Source: Corticium candelabrum
Taxonomy: Eukaryota > Porifera > Homoscleromorpha > Homosclerophorida > Plakinidae
NCBI RefSeq assembly: GCF_963422355.1
Contig: NC_085092.1
Location: 3,322,471-3,386,470 of the forward strand
DNA: 64,000 nt
Direction: 5' to 3'
Shown here one piece after another: positions 11,809 to 26,789 of this stretch; the first letter of the stretch is position 1; each line of letters starts with the position of its first letter. A program made the position numbers and the translations under genes. The notes beneath the pieces were generated by a model. It was not told the DNA's origin. It saw only the letters and a list, made by a program, of their open reading frames with translations, and did not search any database.

Positions 11809-12259
11809 TAATAGTCTTTCTACATGAGTTCCTTACAAGCCGAGCTGAGTCGATCCATCCCCTTGTTCACACAGCGTTTAGAAAAGCGAGCCATGCAGCT
11901 CACGTAGTGCGTGTGTCACTTGCTAAGCTACGGATCATTTGAAATGCGTGCGCTACCTTTCCTTGATCATGCATCGGCTACTATCTGCTTGCATTCTTTC
12001 TTGTAAATATGTCGAGACTATTGGTTGTATTGCTAAAGTATGATGAGGGGGAGAAGTCTGGCTATGTGAGACTACAGTTTGGCTTGGTGATTGTTTACAT
12101 GGTAAATGTGAGCTGAGCCAAACCATGCTGACACTGCTGCTTTAAGTTGGGCCATTCCAGCACGGCTCAGCTCACATTTGCACAATCTTTCAAAAGCGAG
12201 CCAACCCATGCTGACCGTATTGGCCCAGTTACAAGTGCTTGTGTGAATGGGTTATAAAT
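11809..12259. mobile_element. MITE family 1, copy a
   Basis: It begins AATAGTCTTTCTACATGAG and ends TTGTGTGAATGGGTTATA, giving imperfect inverted ends of the form ATAGCCCATTCACACGAG. Inside are palindromic GAGCCATGCAGCTCAC-like stretches. The same insertion lies at the same intron position in the second duplication unit. Confidence 0.65.
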
Positions 12260-12692
12260 ACTGCTACAGTATTACCCCGCGTTTTGCTGCATGCTGGTAT
12301 ATGCCAAAGTTGGTCAGGCTGCGTGTATATACTCTAGGATTTACCGTTATGCAGCAAATGCGGAATCAAACGACTTCTTCAAAGAACGTGCAATTTTGTG
12401 GCAATGCTACTGTATATGATATTCTTTCACATGCTACCGTGACTTCCAATGCTTGTTTGATGCTCTTTCATGGTAATTGTGTCTCCTCTGCATCTCAAAA
12501 GTGCCATCTGGTTCTGTCATCACGGACTACGTGCGTTGATGTTATTATCTATTGCCTCACCTTCACCAGCACTGATCGCGCCAGCACTTACCCACCCTCC
12601 ACTGGCATGTCAGAACTGCCTCATGTAAGGTTTGGTAAATCGCACTTATACCGGCATTCAGCAAAATACGGGGTAATAGTTAAATACGGTGG
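12260..12692. mobile_element. MITE family 2, only in duplication unit 1
   Basis: It is absent from the matching place in unit 2 (near 13915). The ends are inverted: ATTACCCCGCGTTTTGCTGC at the left, against ATTACCCCGTATTTTGCTGA read from the right. It holds a 149-codon open frame that looks fortuitous. Confidence 0.7.
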
Positions 12693-13442
12693 GTAGTGTC
12701 TTCATGTGATGAGCCTGTTGTGCATTCTGATTCAAGTAGACTTACTTCAAGAAATATTTATATGTACTTTAATGTACATGTCAGTATCGCCAGTGACCCT
12801 GTAACTGAAACCACCCTCAAATGCTAATTATTGTAATTAGATGCATCTAATAGCCCTAGGACTGATAATTTATATCAACCCATCGTCCTGGATGATGGGT
12901 TTTATAGGTCCATGACTTGATTTTATTATATTTGCTTTAGATTAATATCAAATTACACAGTTTGCTTTGGTTTGTTAAATTTTAGAAAATGTTGTACGTA
13001 TGTGACTACCAATTTGAGTGTTTGCTTGTGTAACAGTTAAAGATTAGAGTATTGAGGTTACATTGTGGAATTGGGCTTGATACAGAACAGAGGTGAGTTT
13101 GATGTGAGGTTGATGTGCTATTTTTATAGTCAGTTGGTGTTCATACTTGTAGATGCATGTGTTCATAATGTACTTACTGATAATAACATTATGTTTCTTA
13201 TCATTGGTAGGGTGGATGGACAGCTCTGCATTATGCTTGTCAGTATGGTCATTTGTCTATTGTGGAGAAATTATTATTATCCGGATGTGAGAAAGATGTC
13301 AAGGACAATGTGAGTGTATTTGCTTGTAATAGTATTTGTGTTTATTTTGTGAATTGAGAAATGATGTGAATAAGTGTCACAACTCTTTTCCTAAAACTTC
13401 AGCTGCATGCAGTCATCACTCTCAATTTGCTGTCAGTCATCT

Positions 13443-13915
13443 AATAGCCTTTTCACACGAGTTCCTTCTGAGCTCAGTCGAGCAGCCGCTTGTTCACACA
13501 GCGTTTAGAAAAAGCAAGCCATGCAGCTCACTTAGTGGGTGCATCTCTTGCTAAACTACGGATGATCACATGTGTGTTTAAAACACTTACACTGCCTTTT
13601 CTAGATCATGGATCGGCTACAATCTGCTTGCATTTTTCTCGATGGTATTACAACAATCAAATGCTGAAATACATTGAGAATATTGGTTGTATTGCTAAAG
13701 TATAATAAGGGAGAGGGTCTGGCTATGTGAGACTACAGTTCAGCTTTGTTACTGTTCACATGGTAAAGGGGAGCCAAGCTGAGCCAAATTGTGCTGGCAT
13801 TTCTGTTTGAGGTGGGCCATTCCAGCATGGCTAAGCTTGGCTCATGTTCACACAATTTTTTAGAGCAAGCCAACCCATTGGCCCGGTTACAAGTGCTCAT
13901 GTGAATGGGCTGTAA
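13443..13915. mobile_element. MITE family 1, copy b
   Basis: The counterpart of 11809..12259, with ends AATAGCCTTTTCACACGAG and CATGTGAATGGGCTGTA. It was carried along in the exon duplication. Confidence 0.65.
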
Positions 13916-16639
13916 GTACTAGTGTCTTTATGTGATGAACCTGTTGTGCATGTTGATTCAAGTAGACTTTCTTCAAGAAATATCTATGTGCTTTAATGTA
14001 CATGTCAGTGTCATTAGTGACCCTAACTGAGAACACCCTCAAAGACTAATAATTATTAGATACATGAGGAAACACTTTGTTTTGGTGTTGTGTTGTCAAG
14101 AAAGATTAAGTGATGACAAAGTTGCAATGGCAATGTAACAGAATTTGACATGCACTTGTGTTGTGTGCTGCTGACTTACTATAATCTTTTGTTGTTTACT
14201 GTTTTTGTATCTCATTTCATCTGCTTGTTTTAGGATAGATCAACACCTTTACATCTTTCCTGCTTAACAATACTGTTCTGTCATGATAGTCATCTGCCAA
14301 TTGTAAAGTTGTTGATATCATCAGGAGCTGATTTGTTAGCAGTGAACAAGCTAGGTGAGTGTACATTTGTTGTGTTCGTTTACAGTATATCTTGCTAATG
14401 TGGGCAATGTAGCTTACATTTGGTGAAGCTTAATCTATTAATGGTGACAGCAGTGATTGTGAACTCTGCCTAACAATTAAAGATATTCTGAAATGCTTCA
14501 AGGAGAACAAGCAGATAAGTAATGCAGAAGAACTAAAGTGCTAACCCCTCGGCTGCTAGCTTAGGATGCAAGGATGCATGTATGGTAAGTCATGAGATAC
14601 AAGGTCATGTGGACATCATTAGACACCGTGCACATGCCAAGACATGTTGAGACATCTGGTTGGGAAAGGACAGGCAGTCTTGTGCCAAATAGCTTCACTT
14701 GCATCCAAATCTACAGGAAACACAGTAGAGTACACATACTGTTATGAAAGAACAGAGAGTAGACTGACAGATGCAGGTACACATAGTCATACCGTAACAG
14801 TGGACTTCGTCTGTACCGCTCACATTCGTCTATCGACCCGCTCACGTCCGGCTGGTCATCGAGCTGGCCCCGTGTTACTGTAACTCTAGTGCATATGCAC
14901 CTCGGGTTAACAGCGAACTTGCTTGGAGTAAGTGGAAGCATGTAGGGTTAGAATGATAAAAGATGATAGGTGTGAGCAGTCATTAACTTGAGGCGTGCAT
15001 GCTCTAGGGTTACAGTAATGTCTCTGTGGACTGATGGGCGGACCATGGGATGGATTTACAATTGAAAAGCAGCACATACACTTATTGTTATTGCTGGTGT
15101 TAATTAGTTAGCTATAAGAAACATTATTACATAAGGACATTTAGGGATGTTGTTTGTATTGTAGTAGAGTGGTATTGTAAATTATAATGATGAATTGATG
15201 GTGTTGTAGTTGGTGGTGTGACTGCATGGAGGTGGGACTGTATTTAGTGAAATCATACTTTGATAATGATTTTGTCTGAAGTCGTGATTATGATGTTGGA
15301 ATTTATGGACTGTAATGAATTATTATCTTCATGGGTCAGTCACATGACAGCATATGACATGGTTACATGTTTGTTGTGAATGATGACTGAAACAGCAGTG
15401 AACATCAATTTGCTTAATTAATGTGTGAGCAGTAATACAATGAGTTGCTCTACAGCTGTGTGGTACAACAGCTAAAAAGACGTTTACTCAACTGCTTGAC
15501 GTTTGTCTTATTCATATTGTCTTTTCTAACTTCACTTTTATCACACACTTGCTTTGCTGATTGTACATTGTGTATGTGCTGGATAATAAGCTGGCTAACT
15601 ATTTATTGATTATATGTACTGTGTACTGTGTGATTGTTATGTTTCATTGCACTAATAATACTGTCTGTTGTTGTTGGACAGAGAGGACGAACACCATTAC
15701 AAGCTGCAGAGGAATGGTTGCCAAGAGATTCTGGTCTAAGTAAAGAAAATCGTTCTCATATTATTTCTCACCTAAAGGGATTAGATGAGAATGTATGAGA
15801 TGATTGTCACACAGTATAGGTTCTGTGTATTGATTAGTGGTTGTGTGTGATGTTAGAGTTCTGTTGCAGCTGGAAATTCAGCATCAAACATTACAGATAG
15901 TACAACTGCAGTTGCTTGCGACGATCATCCAAGTAAGTGAGACAATTAAAAACATTTGGTGATGTCATACAGTAGACATTATTTATGAGTGTCATTTCAA
16001 AGTTCCAGACACTCGTTGATAATCTGCTTGTATTATTAGCAACAGCACTGCTACTTACACATTTATATACTAGAGTTCTTCATTACATGTCAACTGAAAT
16101 TTTTATCTCATATTGTTTAATACTAATCACATAATTAGCTGTCAAACTGCACTCACTTTGTTCTTACAGAAGATAGGACACAGCAAGAAATCAAACACAG
16201 CAGTTCTAAATTTTCTACGAAATCTGGCAAGGTCCAGCGGCGTTGTTAGGGGGGACATGGTGGATCCACGGACCCTTTAAAACTTTGGGGCATGGTAACT
16301 TCCTCATTGCCTTAAGTTCTGTTTGCTCATTTATTTCTTGGGATCTACGTGAAATTTGGTCATTTATTTGGTCATTAATTAAAGTCAGACTATTCTTGCA
16401 TATATCCCATCCATGTCCAGTTACTGCTTTTGTTGTTTTTATTTGAAGGAGTTCTATCACTTTTCCATTTACTTGTCTAAATTAATTAAGTTTGATATCA
16501 ACTGGCAGTTTGCACCCAACCATGGAAGGCTGGCGACTCCGCTGCATGATCTCAGAGAGCAAGCACAGCCACTAAGTCTATCCCTAACCCTAAGGCAGAT
16601 TTCCTGGAAGCCATGCTCAATCTCCTAGGAAATTTGGAA

Positions 16640-17700
16640 GCATGGCTGATTTCTGTGATCCAGATTTCCTGAGGCACCAGGAGACAGTCGGGCAAAGATG
16701 AGCCTCGTACTGGACATCTTAGTGAGTTAAGAGATGACAATTAGATTGAAAGTGTGAGTGTTTTGATGAAAGAAGATCTATGTTTGACTTGTGAGGAGGT
16801 GGCAGTAGAGCTAGGTTGTGGTGTCAGGTGCATGTGCCCATCGAATTCTGACGAATCACTCATCACTTGGAAAGGCTGCAGTGAAATAGGTCCCGCACGC
16901 CTTGACTGAATTAATATCAGAAGTGGATGCATATCAATTTCTCTCTGCATGACCTTATCATCATGTGCAAAAGAGAGGAAGATCAGCTGCAGGTTGTGCA
17001 GAGAATACTTGACATCAATGAGACCTTGCTGCGATGTTATGCGCCAGTGCTGAAGAGACAATCAGCCAAATGGTGTCATTCTTGGTCACCACATTACATG
17101 TAATTAAGAAACTGGTGCAGCAGGGAAGCAAGAGGAATGTGACCCTTTCAATTATTGCATAGGATGGTGAATGTGTTCCTTGTGTGCCACAAACTTTGAT
17201 TAGATATACTTAGGCAACAAAGAATATTATAGCATGTTTCTTTACGCAAAAAGCTGTGTGCAGCACTACTTAAATGACGAGACCTCGTGAGCACATGGCA
17301 AGTCATTCTGCACTACAATGCCAGTTGTCACACTGGTATAGATTGTTACACTGCAAACGTTATCTCCACCCTCTTCAGGCCGTGCCCATAGGAAGTAATT
17401 AATACCTCACACACCCTATTTGCCAGACTGAAGGTTTACTGACTATGTATATAACTTGTTTGAAGAATTTTTACAAGAGAATTGATTTCAAGATTTAGAT
17501 GATCTGGAGGTGAGCGTGGCTACAAGAGTCAAACAGGTGACTCATCTTGCAAACGCTGTTATGAAGCTGCCCGATTACTGGAACAAAGTTACGATATGCA
17601 AGCTGTTGTCACTACTCAAATCTTTTATATACTTTAATAACGTTAACAATCTCATTGTAGCAAAGATTTGTGTACATTTAGTTATGTTGTACAAATTTGT
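16640..17700 (+). mobile_element. Mariner-type transposase relic
   Basis: Fragments appear in transposase order: GKDEPRTGHLSELRDDN then a stop (about 16693), IESVSVLMKEDLCLTCEEVA (about 16745), a degraded middle, VILHYNASCHTG (about 17310, matching the mariner catalytic LHHDNAxxHTA box with one Asp lost), and a C-terminal-like MKLPDYWNKV (about 17560). Many stops lie between. Mariner transposases are DDD enzymes that cut and paste at TA; this copy is dead. Just upstream (about 16217..16275) is a GGACATGGTGGATCCACGG stretch resembling the end of another DNA element. No clear inverted ends were found. Confidence 0.72.
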
Positions 17701-17769
17701 CTTTAATTGATGTACATTTTGTGTTTGTTGTTTGGTGACGTTATAGCTGTTATTCTGTCATTATTGTAG

Positions 17770-19960
17770 GTCAGTGTCTTCATCATTCTGTTTCTGCGGG
17801 TGTTATTGATTGTCTCGGTCTAACTGTTAGGGCTGATTATGAAGTTGCTGTGAAAAAGGGGAAGTTGCCAATAGTGCGAGGGAACATTGACATGCTTGGT
17901 GAAGAAGATGCAAACAAGGCGACATTTGGAGATGTTTTCTAGATCAGCCTTTTGTAGAGATGAGGGAAAGTATAGGAGCAAATGTGAAAGTGATGAGAAC
18001 GGGAGGCGGTCCAAACACAAACTGAAAGGAACTGAAACCAAAAGGGAAAGAAGAGATCATTGATCAAGTTCTTGTCAGAGACTTTCTTGCATCTGTTGAT
18101 AGCCAACAACAAATTGAGGTAACAGAGGAAACAAAGCTAGTGACGCAAGATGACAATGGAGAGGATGCTATTGGAGAGATTATTCAAGAAGCAGAACAGC
18201 AGCCAGCAGGTAGTACCAACACGGTAGCTTTACCAACAGCCAGACAAGCAACTAGTAAAGACGGCCACACGACAGAGTTGAGGAAGCCACTACGTGATTT
18301 GTGGTTTCTCAAAGAAGTTGACCGAGGAGCAAGCAAAGTTAGCAGAGATACTCCATCGTGACAAGGCTGCATTAGAAAAAAGTGAAAAGATGATGTTGAT
18401 CACAGTGTGTGATCGCGGCGATCAAGAGCAGTTTCTGATGACACACGCAACATTGATGGCAGACAACAGTCAGCACAGTGCAACTGCTTACATGATAGTG
18501 ATGGATGGAACAAAGAGTCTTGCAGATGCCATACTTCATTGTTCCGACCAGAACAAGGAAGCAAGCAGTTGGTCATGCCACGTTTTGGCCTTACAATGAG
18601 ACGTGAGCTGTTGGCTTACCACGTGAATGCCATCAAGATGGCACATCCAGTAGTGAATTGTGGTTCTTTTCTTGGTCAGAGCTTTATTGATCAAGCACCA
18701 GTTACATTCGCCATGCCGACAAGACAAGACAAAACAAAGGACATGGATCCAAAATTCGTAGATGAACAAGAAGACATATTGCAAGACATTGTACAGAAGA
18801 ACAAGTTTGGTGGTCACATGATGTTGGCGGAGAAAACCCAAATAGACTGACTTTTTGTGTTGACAACACGATCAGACACTGGCAGTCCGGATCTAGTGCT
18901 AATGAAGGTGAAGGAGATATATGTAGTAATGGTGCGGTCACTGTGGAGTCAACGAGATGCTATTCCTTTACCGTGGGCAGTTCTCGATAAATTGTTAAGC
19001 AGGGTGTCTCAACTGGATGGCAACGAAGGCAAAATACTCGACATTGAAGAAGTATGTGAGTTGGCTCGAAAATTCTGTGACATTATGACACGAAGAGAAT
19101 GTCGATCGGCACTGCAGTATTTATCAAGTTTGAGTACAATTGCATTTTATTCTAATGTGAGTGAGTTAGATACGATCTTCACTGATCGGCAGTGGCTGTT
19201 TGATGTTCTCAATATTTGTGTTCCCATCCTCGATAAGAGCAACTTGCCACCAGGTATTTGGGAAGATCTGAAGAAATTGAAATAAGAAGGAATGATGTCA
19301 TGGTCATTGGCTCACTATCTGCTGCTGCAGAAGGGTGTCAAGGCAAAGTCAGTTTGAGTCCATTCTGTAAGTTTTGCATTTATTTGACATCATCTGTCCT
19401 ATGATTACATCACCAGAGATGCTCAAGGCTGATCTGAAGGTTGGACAGTCATTCTTTGTTTCTTGCTTGCTGGAACAGAGATATGATAACAAGTTGGCAT
19501 GGCAACAGATGACCATCTCCACTTCCTGTCCTCCATCTCTTATCTTTTGTCCCGAATGATTTGATGCAACTTCCGAGCTGATTTGCTTTTGCCTGGTATC
19601 TCTTTGTGCCAGTGAATACGCTCATCGTCCCATGCTGAAAAGAGTTTGTGCTGTCTTTCACATGAGTGATGATCTTGAGCTCGATCTGGAACTGGTTTAT
19701 CATAAACTGCGTTACATTATTGCTACTGTCTACTCTCCGGATGATGAAATTTCTACAAATGAGCTGAAACAACAATGTAGCATTATATTGTCATCAGTTT
19801 CTTATTTGTCAGCTAAATGAGGTCAAGAAAATACGATTGGATGGCATCAAATTTACTGTTTGTGTTAAACTTTCACCAACTGAAGCCGAAGTAGCTGATT
19901 TAATAGATGACGATTGTCTTGTGTGCATTGATGAATATCTACAGAAAAAAGTTTGATAAA
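17770..19960 (+). pseudogene. Roc-COR GTPase region of the ankyrin-ROCO gene
   Basis: After a TTATTGTAG acceptor the frame reads YEVAVKKGKLPIVRGNIDML, then GEEDANKATFGDVF and a stop. This is the Roc P-loop position, but it has Asn and Ala where GxxxxGK[ST] needs Gly and Ser/Thr. A one-base loss at about 17940 shifts the frame to LDQPFVEMRESIGANVKVM. Roc resumes as LITVCDRGDQEQFLMTHATL (about 18395), then YMIVMDGTKSLADAI. COR starts near IPLPWAVLDKLLSRVSQLDG (18962) and contains ECRSALQYLSSLSTIAFYSN and FTDRQWLFDVLNICVPI, with a stop at 19283. A post-COR part (about 19560-19820) includes CASEYAHRPMLKRVCAVFHM. At least four frame changes make it non-functional. Confidence 0.8.
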
Positions 19961-20292
19961 CAGGAAGAATGAGCATGTGCCACGAAAGCAGTTTCCTACC
20001 TTGGATCTCTGGTTTAATGATGCAGGGAAAGTCTCAGGTTAGTGTGATAATTGTGATCATTGATGGTTATTATATTTGCTGATGTGATGTTGCAGATGTT
20101 GCAATTGGACGCGATGCAAGACAACAAGATGAGCCACAGACAAGTGAGTAGTTTTGTTGTGTTAGATCTTGTTTGTGTCATTGTTACGTAACACGGGAAA
20201 CATTAGGGTACAGTAGTGCGATACTGGCTGGCCACGTGATGTGCAACCTACTGACCTGCTAGGCAACGGTATATCATGTGACCAAATAAATA

Positions 20293-20631
20293 ATGAAACT
20301 ATTTATTACCAATGTCATAGGTATTACCCATGTCATAGGATTCTGCTATGATTTAGCTAAGATAGCCTTGCAAGCCACGCTCTTCCACGCAGTTGCTGAG
20401 CTAAACGCACGTGAATCACGTGAGGAGGAGGAGGAGAAGGAGCTTTTGTCGGAATTGCTCCAGCACGAGAAGAGCCTGGTTGCTTTTGAGAACGTCATAG
20501 TGACGTGGGTCCCCGGATCCAGTTTCATAGCTTGGATAAGGCTAATTCGATTAGCTAAGCATGTAGGTAGGAAGTTGAGTAACGACAGGGCATCACTTCA
20601 CGCACTGGCTTGTTTTGAAAGAAGTACGTAG
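20293..20631 (+). CDS. Hypothetical 112-aa ORF, doubtful
   Basis: ATG at 20293 to TAG at 20629-20631. It has a Glu-rich helix (SREEEEEKELLSELLQHEK) and a hydrophobic stretch (ENVIVTWVPGSSFIAWIRLI). Codon composition looks protein-like, but I recognise no family. It sits between the two ankyrin genes, just before the kinase-type gene's first exon, and could be an unrelated inserted exon or a chance frame. Confidence 0.3.
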   Translation: MKLFITNVIGITHVIGFCYDLAKIALQATLFHAVAELNARESREEEEEKELLSELLQHEKSLVAFENVIVTWVPGSSFIAWIRLIRLAKHVGRKLSNDRASLHALACFERST

Positions 20632-22114
20632 TTGACATCATTGTTGGCGAAAAGCCAACGTTCAAGAGTGATTGGCAATGCTCTTTTCGATGCAGTTGGG
20701 CAAAAGGACGTAAAAAATTCCGCAGAAGCGATTGTGAGGAGCGCGGACGTCAATGTCATAGCGAAAGATGAGGTAAGAATTTGGGATGCGTTCGACGTCA
20801 TAAATCGCAAAATTTGTAGTCGAGCGAGCATGTTCGTGTGAAGACGTCGTGTGTATGTTATGCTTCTCAACATAAGAGTCGAGGTGACGTTGCTTTGTGT
20901 TGACCAAATTGTTGAATGAATCATCTCCTCTATCTCATATACTGCACAAGATTAGTGATGCTTGCTATGGTCACGCCCACACGCACTCCATGTTATGAAT
21001 GGTTTACAACTGACTTTACTTTAGAGGACTCGATATTTTGTAGGGAGAGCATGGTACTGGATTGTGGGTATTCCGTCTGCTTTTCAAGTAGCATGTGGTG
21101 TGGGATAAATCCACTTGTTTGATCTGCTTATAAGAAAAGCCAGTGTGAAGTATCAAGAGAAGGGGGTGAGAGTGCAGTGTAATATGTGAAGTGTGTGTCA
21201 CTATGTGCAACTTGTTAGTTTATTGTGATTGTCAGATTTGTGTTGAGTTGATAAATTGGTTAGAAATTTCAGTGCAGTTTGTTGTGTTTCAATGATTGAT
21301 TTAATGAGTAATGTTAATTAATGGCATCTCTCGTGTGTGCTTACAATGAATAATCAATGAATAGGTTGTCACAGCTGGCAAGTTGGACCAACATTGTGTT
21401 GTAAGATATAGACACACAACAGAGAAGAAACATGCTAGATTGGCATTGTTATCTTACCTTCCACTATTTCATTCCTACTCGTTTATATTTATATGTGTTT
21501 TCATGAAAATAAATGCAGGAGCGTGGAAAGTAGAGAAAGTTTTGACGTAGATACTTCTAGTTATTGTGTTTTGTGTGTATATTTATTTACTAAAATAGAT
21601 ATTGTATGTGCTATTGCTAAAAGTAAGCGACATGTAGCAGGTTGTCACCTCAGATGTAGGCTTGAGGTCAAAATTGAGTGTTTGCAAGACTTAAATGCTT
21701 AGAGACAACCAGACACGTCAATGGAGTCCCAATGATATGACTTGTTAAACGTTTAGTGGTGTAATGAGGTTATGATGTATTGTGTGGAATTGGGTTTAGT
21801 GAGAAGAAATGGTGAATTGGATGTGTTATATTTTATAGTCAGTGTTCTAGATGTAAATGTATTAGTATTGTATTCACTGCTAACAACATCATGATCTTAT
21901 GTCTGTTATCTGGGTAGTTGGAGTATACAGCTCTACACTATGCGAGTGCTGGTGGTCATGTGTCTATTATGAAGAGATTGGTATCTTCTGGTTGCGACCA
22001 ACATGTCAAAAACTTTGTGAGTGTATTTTTATGTGACAGTATATTTGTGATTTGATTTTGCCAATTGAGAAATGACATAAGTGAGTGTTACATTAGCGAC
22101 ACTGTGTTGATTAA

Positions 22115-22740
22115 AGGGGTTCCCACTCACGATTCACCGTGCACGTGCAGACACACCCACGCAAACTCGAAACGTGCCACGATTTCAAGTTGTGTTTTAA
22201 CAAAGCAGAGCAAGCAAACATCGTAGGGTATACCATGTTCTATAACATGCAGTCTTTATTCGTAGTGCAAAGAGAAAGGCAATTACGTTTTTGTTCTCCA
22301 CGGCAGTTTTGCTCTTCATACTTGACATTTCGAGAAAGCTAACGACAAGTCTGTTAGGTTCTATATCTACACATTTACCATTTACCATCTTGAAATAGCT
22401 TGCTGTTGAACTACAAAGCACTTTATCGATCGTTTTGTTACACGTGACCCAGAAATGAGTGGAAACCAGAGCATTATTGTACCAACATACTCGGAGCCTG
22501 AATTTTGCCATGGACAGGTGCCAGACTCTGCCGACAACGTCGGTCGTGCATCTGTCTTGCATGATAGCTACCAGTCTCGAAATTCCAGACCCATTTTCGT
22601 GTTATGTGCAACAAAATAAAGATTGAGAAATCGCTTTTTTTCACTCAACAGCAATCTATCTCAAACTTGTAAATAGTAAATGTGTGGATAACGGCATGAT
22701 TTCAAGTTTGTGTGGGTCATGAATTTGTGAGCGGGCACCT
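22115..22740. mobile_element. 626-bp TTAA-flanked MITE
   Basis: TTAA at 22111-22114 and 22741-22744 flanks imperfect inverted ends: AGGGGTTCCCACTCACGATT at the left, against AGGTGCCCGCTCACAAATTC read from the right. TTAA targets with AGGG-like ends fit Kolobok- or piggyBac-type non-autonomous elements. No transposase is visible. Confidence 0.72.
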
Positions 22741-24366
22741 TTAACATAGACTGTTTTGTGGTGTATGGGAATTGGTGTTGTTTTGAGGTTGGGGTAATTG
22801 TCACTTTGATGATGGAGTTGAGTCAGAATAATTTGAACAAAAGGCGTGTCAACTGGAAAGACATTGTGTATAGATACAATGAATTATATGCATACAGTTT
22901 GACACTCGTGATTGAAACATCACATGAAGAAATAATGTTCAATGACTAGTCTTGCGCTTTCAGTTAAACTTTTGTGGTAAATTTTACTTTTCATTCATAA
23001 AAACTATGGCTGACGTTTTTGCATATACAAGCATGCAACTTGAGATGGTGTTCTTGTGAAATGTTTGGCATGATAGATAATGAAACAACAGTTTGTTGTC
23101 AATGGAAATGACACTGTTAACCACACATTGATGCTCTCTTGAGATGTTTTAAAGATGCAAGCAACACCTATGTGGCCTGATTTCATTTTAGACAAAGAAG
23201 CTGTCCACACTGTGTGTCAGACGTTGTCCTTAATCTGTACTAGCTGCACTTTAGAAAGGTTTCTATTGCTTATATAGTGTAGACACATTCTGCAGTATGT
23301 CCAGCTTTGCTTTTCAAGAGTACGTGTGGAGATCATCAGTCACAAGAAAAGAATAGTGCTTTGCAGATCTGTGAATCAATGCGTAGATTTCTTATTTTAC
23401 AAAACAGTTTAGTGACTGTAATGTCTGGTGTGACAGTGGAGAGTCATCAGGGGATGGGGGTCACACAACAGAGACTGAATAGGTATGTATTTGATGCTCC
23501 AAAGCCACCACAGACAGTCCAGAGTGGTAGATATTTGGAAGGGCTTGGAACTGATGTCTTCATTGAGACAAGATGATGTGTACATATCTATCTGGTCTTT
23601 AGTGAAAAGGATAACAAACCAAATTTGGTATTCAATTAAATTACAGCATCTATGAAGTGACAACACAGCGACATCAAAGGAACTTTACCAGAGCATTTCT
23701 TGCCCAGAACTATGATCTCGTGATAGACTCGTACACAGTCCTCTTCTTGCCTGCACTCCACATGTTTTATCACATGATTTCTATTCCACTAGCAAGGAGA
23801 GTACTGGGTAGGAGTCTACTCCAATGGGAGAGCGTTTGGCTACGCAAGATCATTGATGACTTATTATTAAATCCTGAATTTAAATTTTTAAAATTTTTAA
23901 TTTGTTATTTGACAAGCTGATGACTTATTTCTCAAGTCATGAATTGTGCCTGTTGTATATGTGTGATTTCATGCAGTGCAGTTAGTATTGTACTGATAAA
24001 TGTTCTTCTTACATTGTGTGTCAACTTACAGGATGGAGAGACAGCTTTACACGTTGCTAGTAATGTTGAGGTTGTTGATTATCTTTTGAGAATTGGTCTC
24101 AACATTGAAGATTGCGATACGGTTTTCTTGTTAACATTACTTTTGCTGACTTGTAGTTATTGTTTCAAATTGTTTAGTGGGGCTATACACCATTTCTTCA
24201 GGCATGTCGTGATTGTTGTTTACCTGTAGTACGACGTCTTATTCAGTCAAAGTGCAACAAAGCAGCAACAACTAAGGTAAGTTTGTTTGTATGTAACATA
24301 TTTTGTGATGACATTTAAACTGTTGTTTGTGTCACGGGAGGATTGGCAAGGGCCTGTGATTGTATG

Positions 24367-26743
<2,377 letters not shown>

Positions 26744-26789
26744 ATTGCACTGCAGGCCTGGTTTCTCCACAGTGTGCAGTGCTTTTGCA

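Larger units (their letters stand above)
11270..14068 (+). repeat. Tandem duplication of an ankyrin exon with its introns
   Basis: Unit 1 (about 11270..12850) and unit 2 (about 12905..14068) align through the 5' intron, the 99-bp exon, the 3' intron and a shared MITE. Exon starts are 1621 bp apart. Unit 1 is longer because it carries an extra insertion at about 12260..12692. The ankyrin array therefore grew by whole exon-plus-intron duplication. Confidence 0.88.
8915..20147 (+). pseudogene. Ankyrin-repeat Roc-COR (ROCO-type) gene, broken
   Basis: Exon 1 (8915..9031) starts MDTEASSEALFDAV and encodes an ankyrin-like unit ending ADVNVVAKEW. Canonical 33-codon, phase-0 ankyrin exons follow at 11590..11688 (GWTALHYACRNGHSFIVEKL) and 13211..13309 (GWTALHYACQYGHLSIVEKL). 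Further exons lie at 14234..14354, 15682..15792, 15857..15932 and about 16171..16216. Roc and COR domains follow from 17770, and a possible last exon ends at 20147. Defects: the second ankyrin exon (about 9327..9450) has an in-frame TAA after LLLQH; the 14354 donor is out of phase with the next exon; the Roc-COR part has several frameshifts. A mariner relic sits before Roc. ROCO proteins are large GTPases in signalling or innate immunity; this copy is unlikely to make one. Confidence 0.75.

Noticed and set aside
12247-12696. 149-codon open frame
   Set aside because: It coincides with a MITE that is absent from the duplicate intron and shows no domain or conserved wording.
22197-22562. 121-codon minus-strand frame
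   Set aside because: It lies inside the TTAA-flanked MITE and has no recognisable protein motif.
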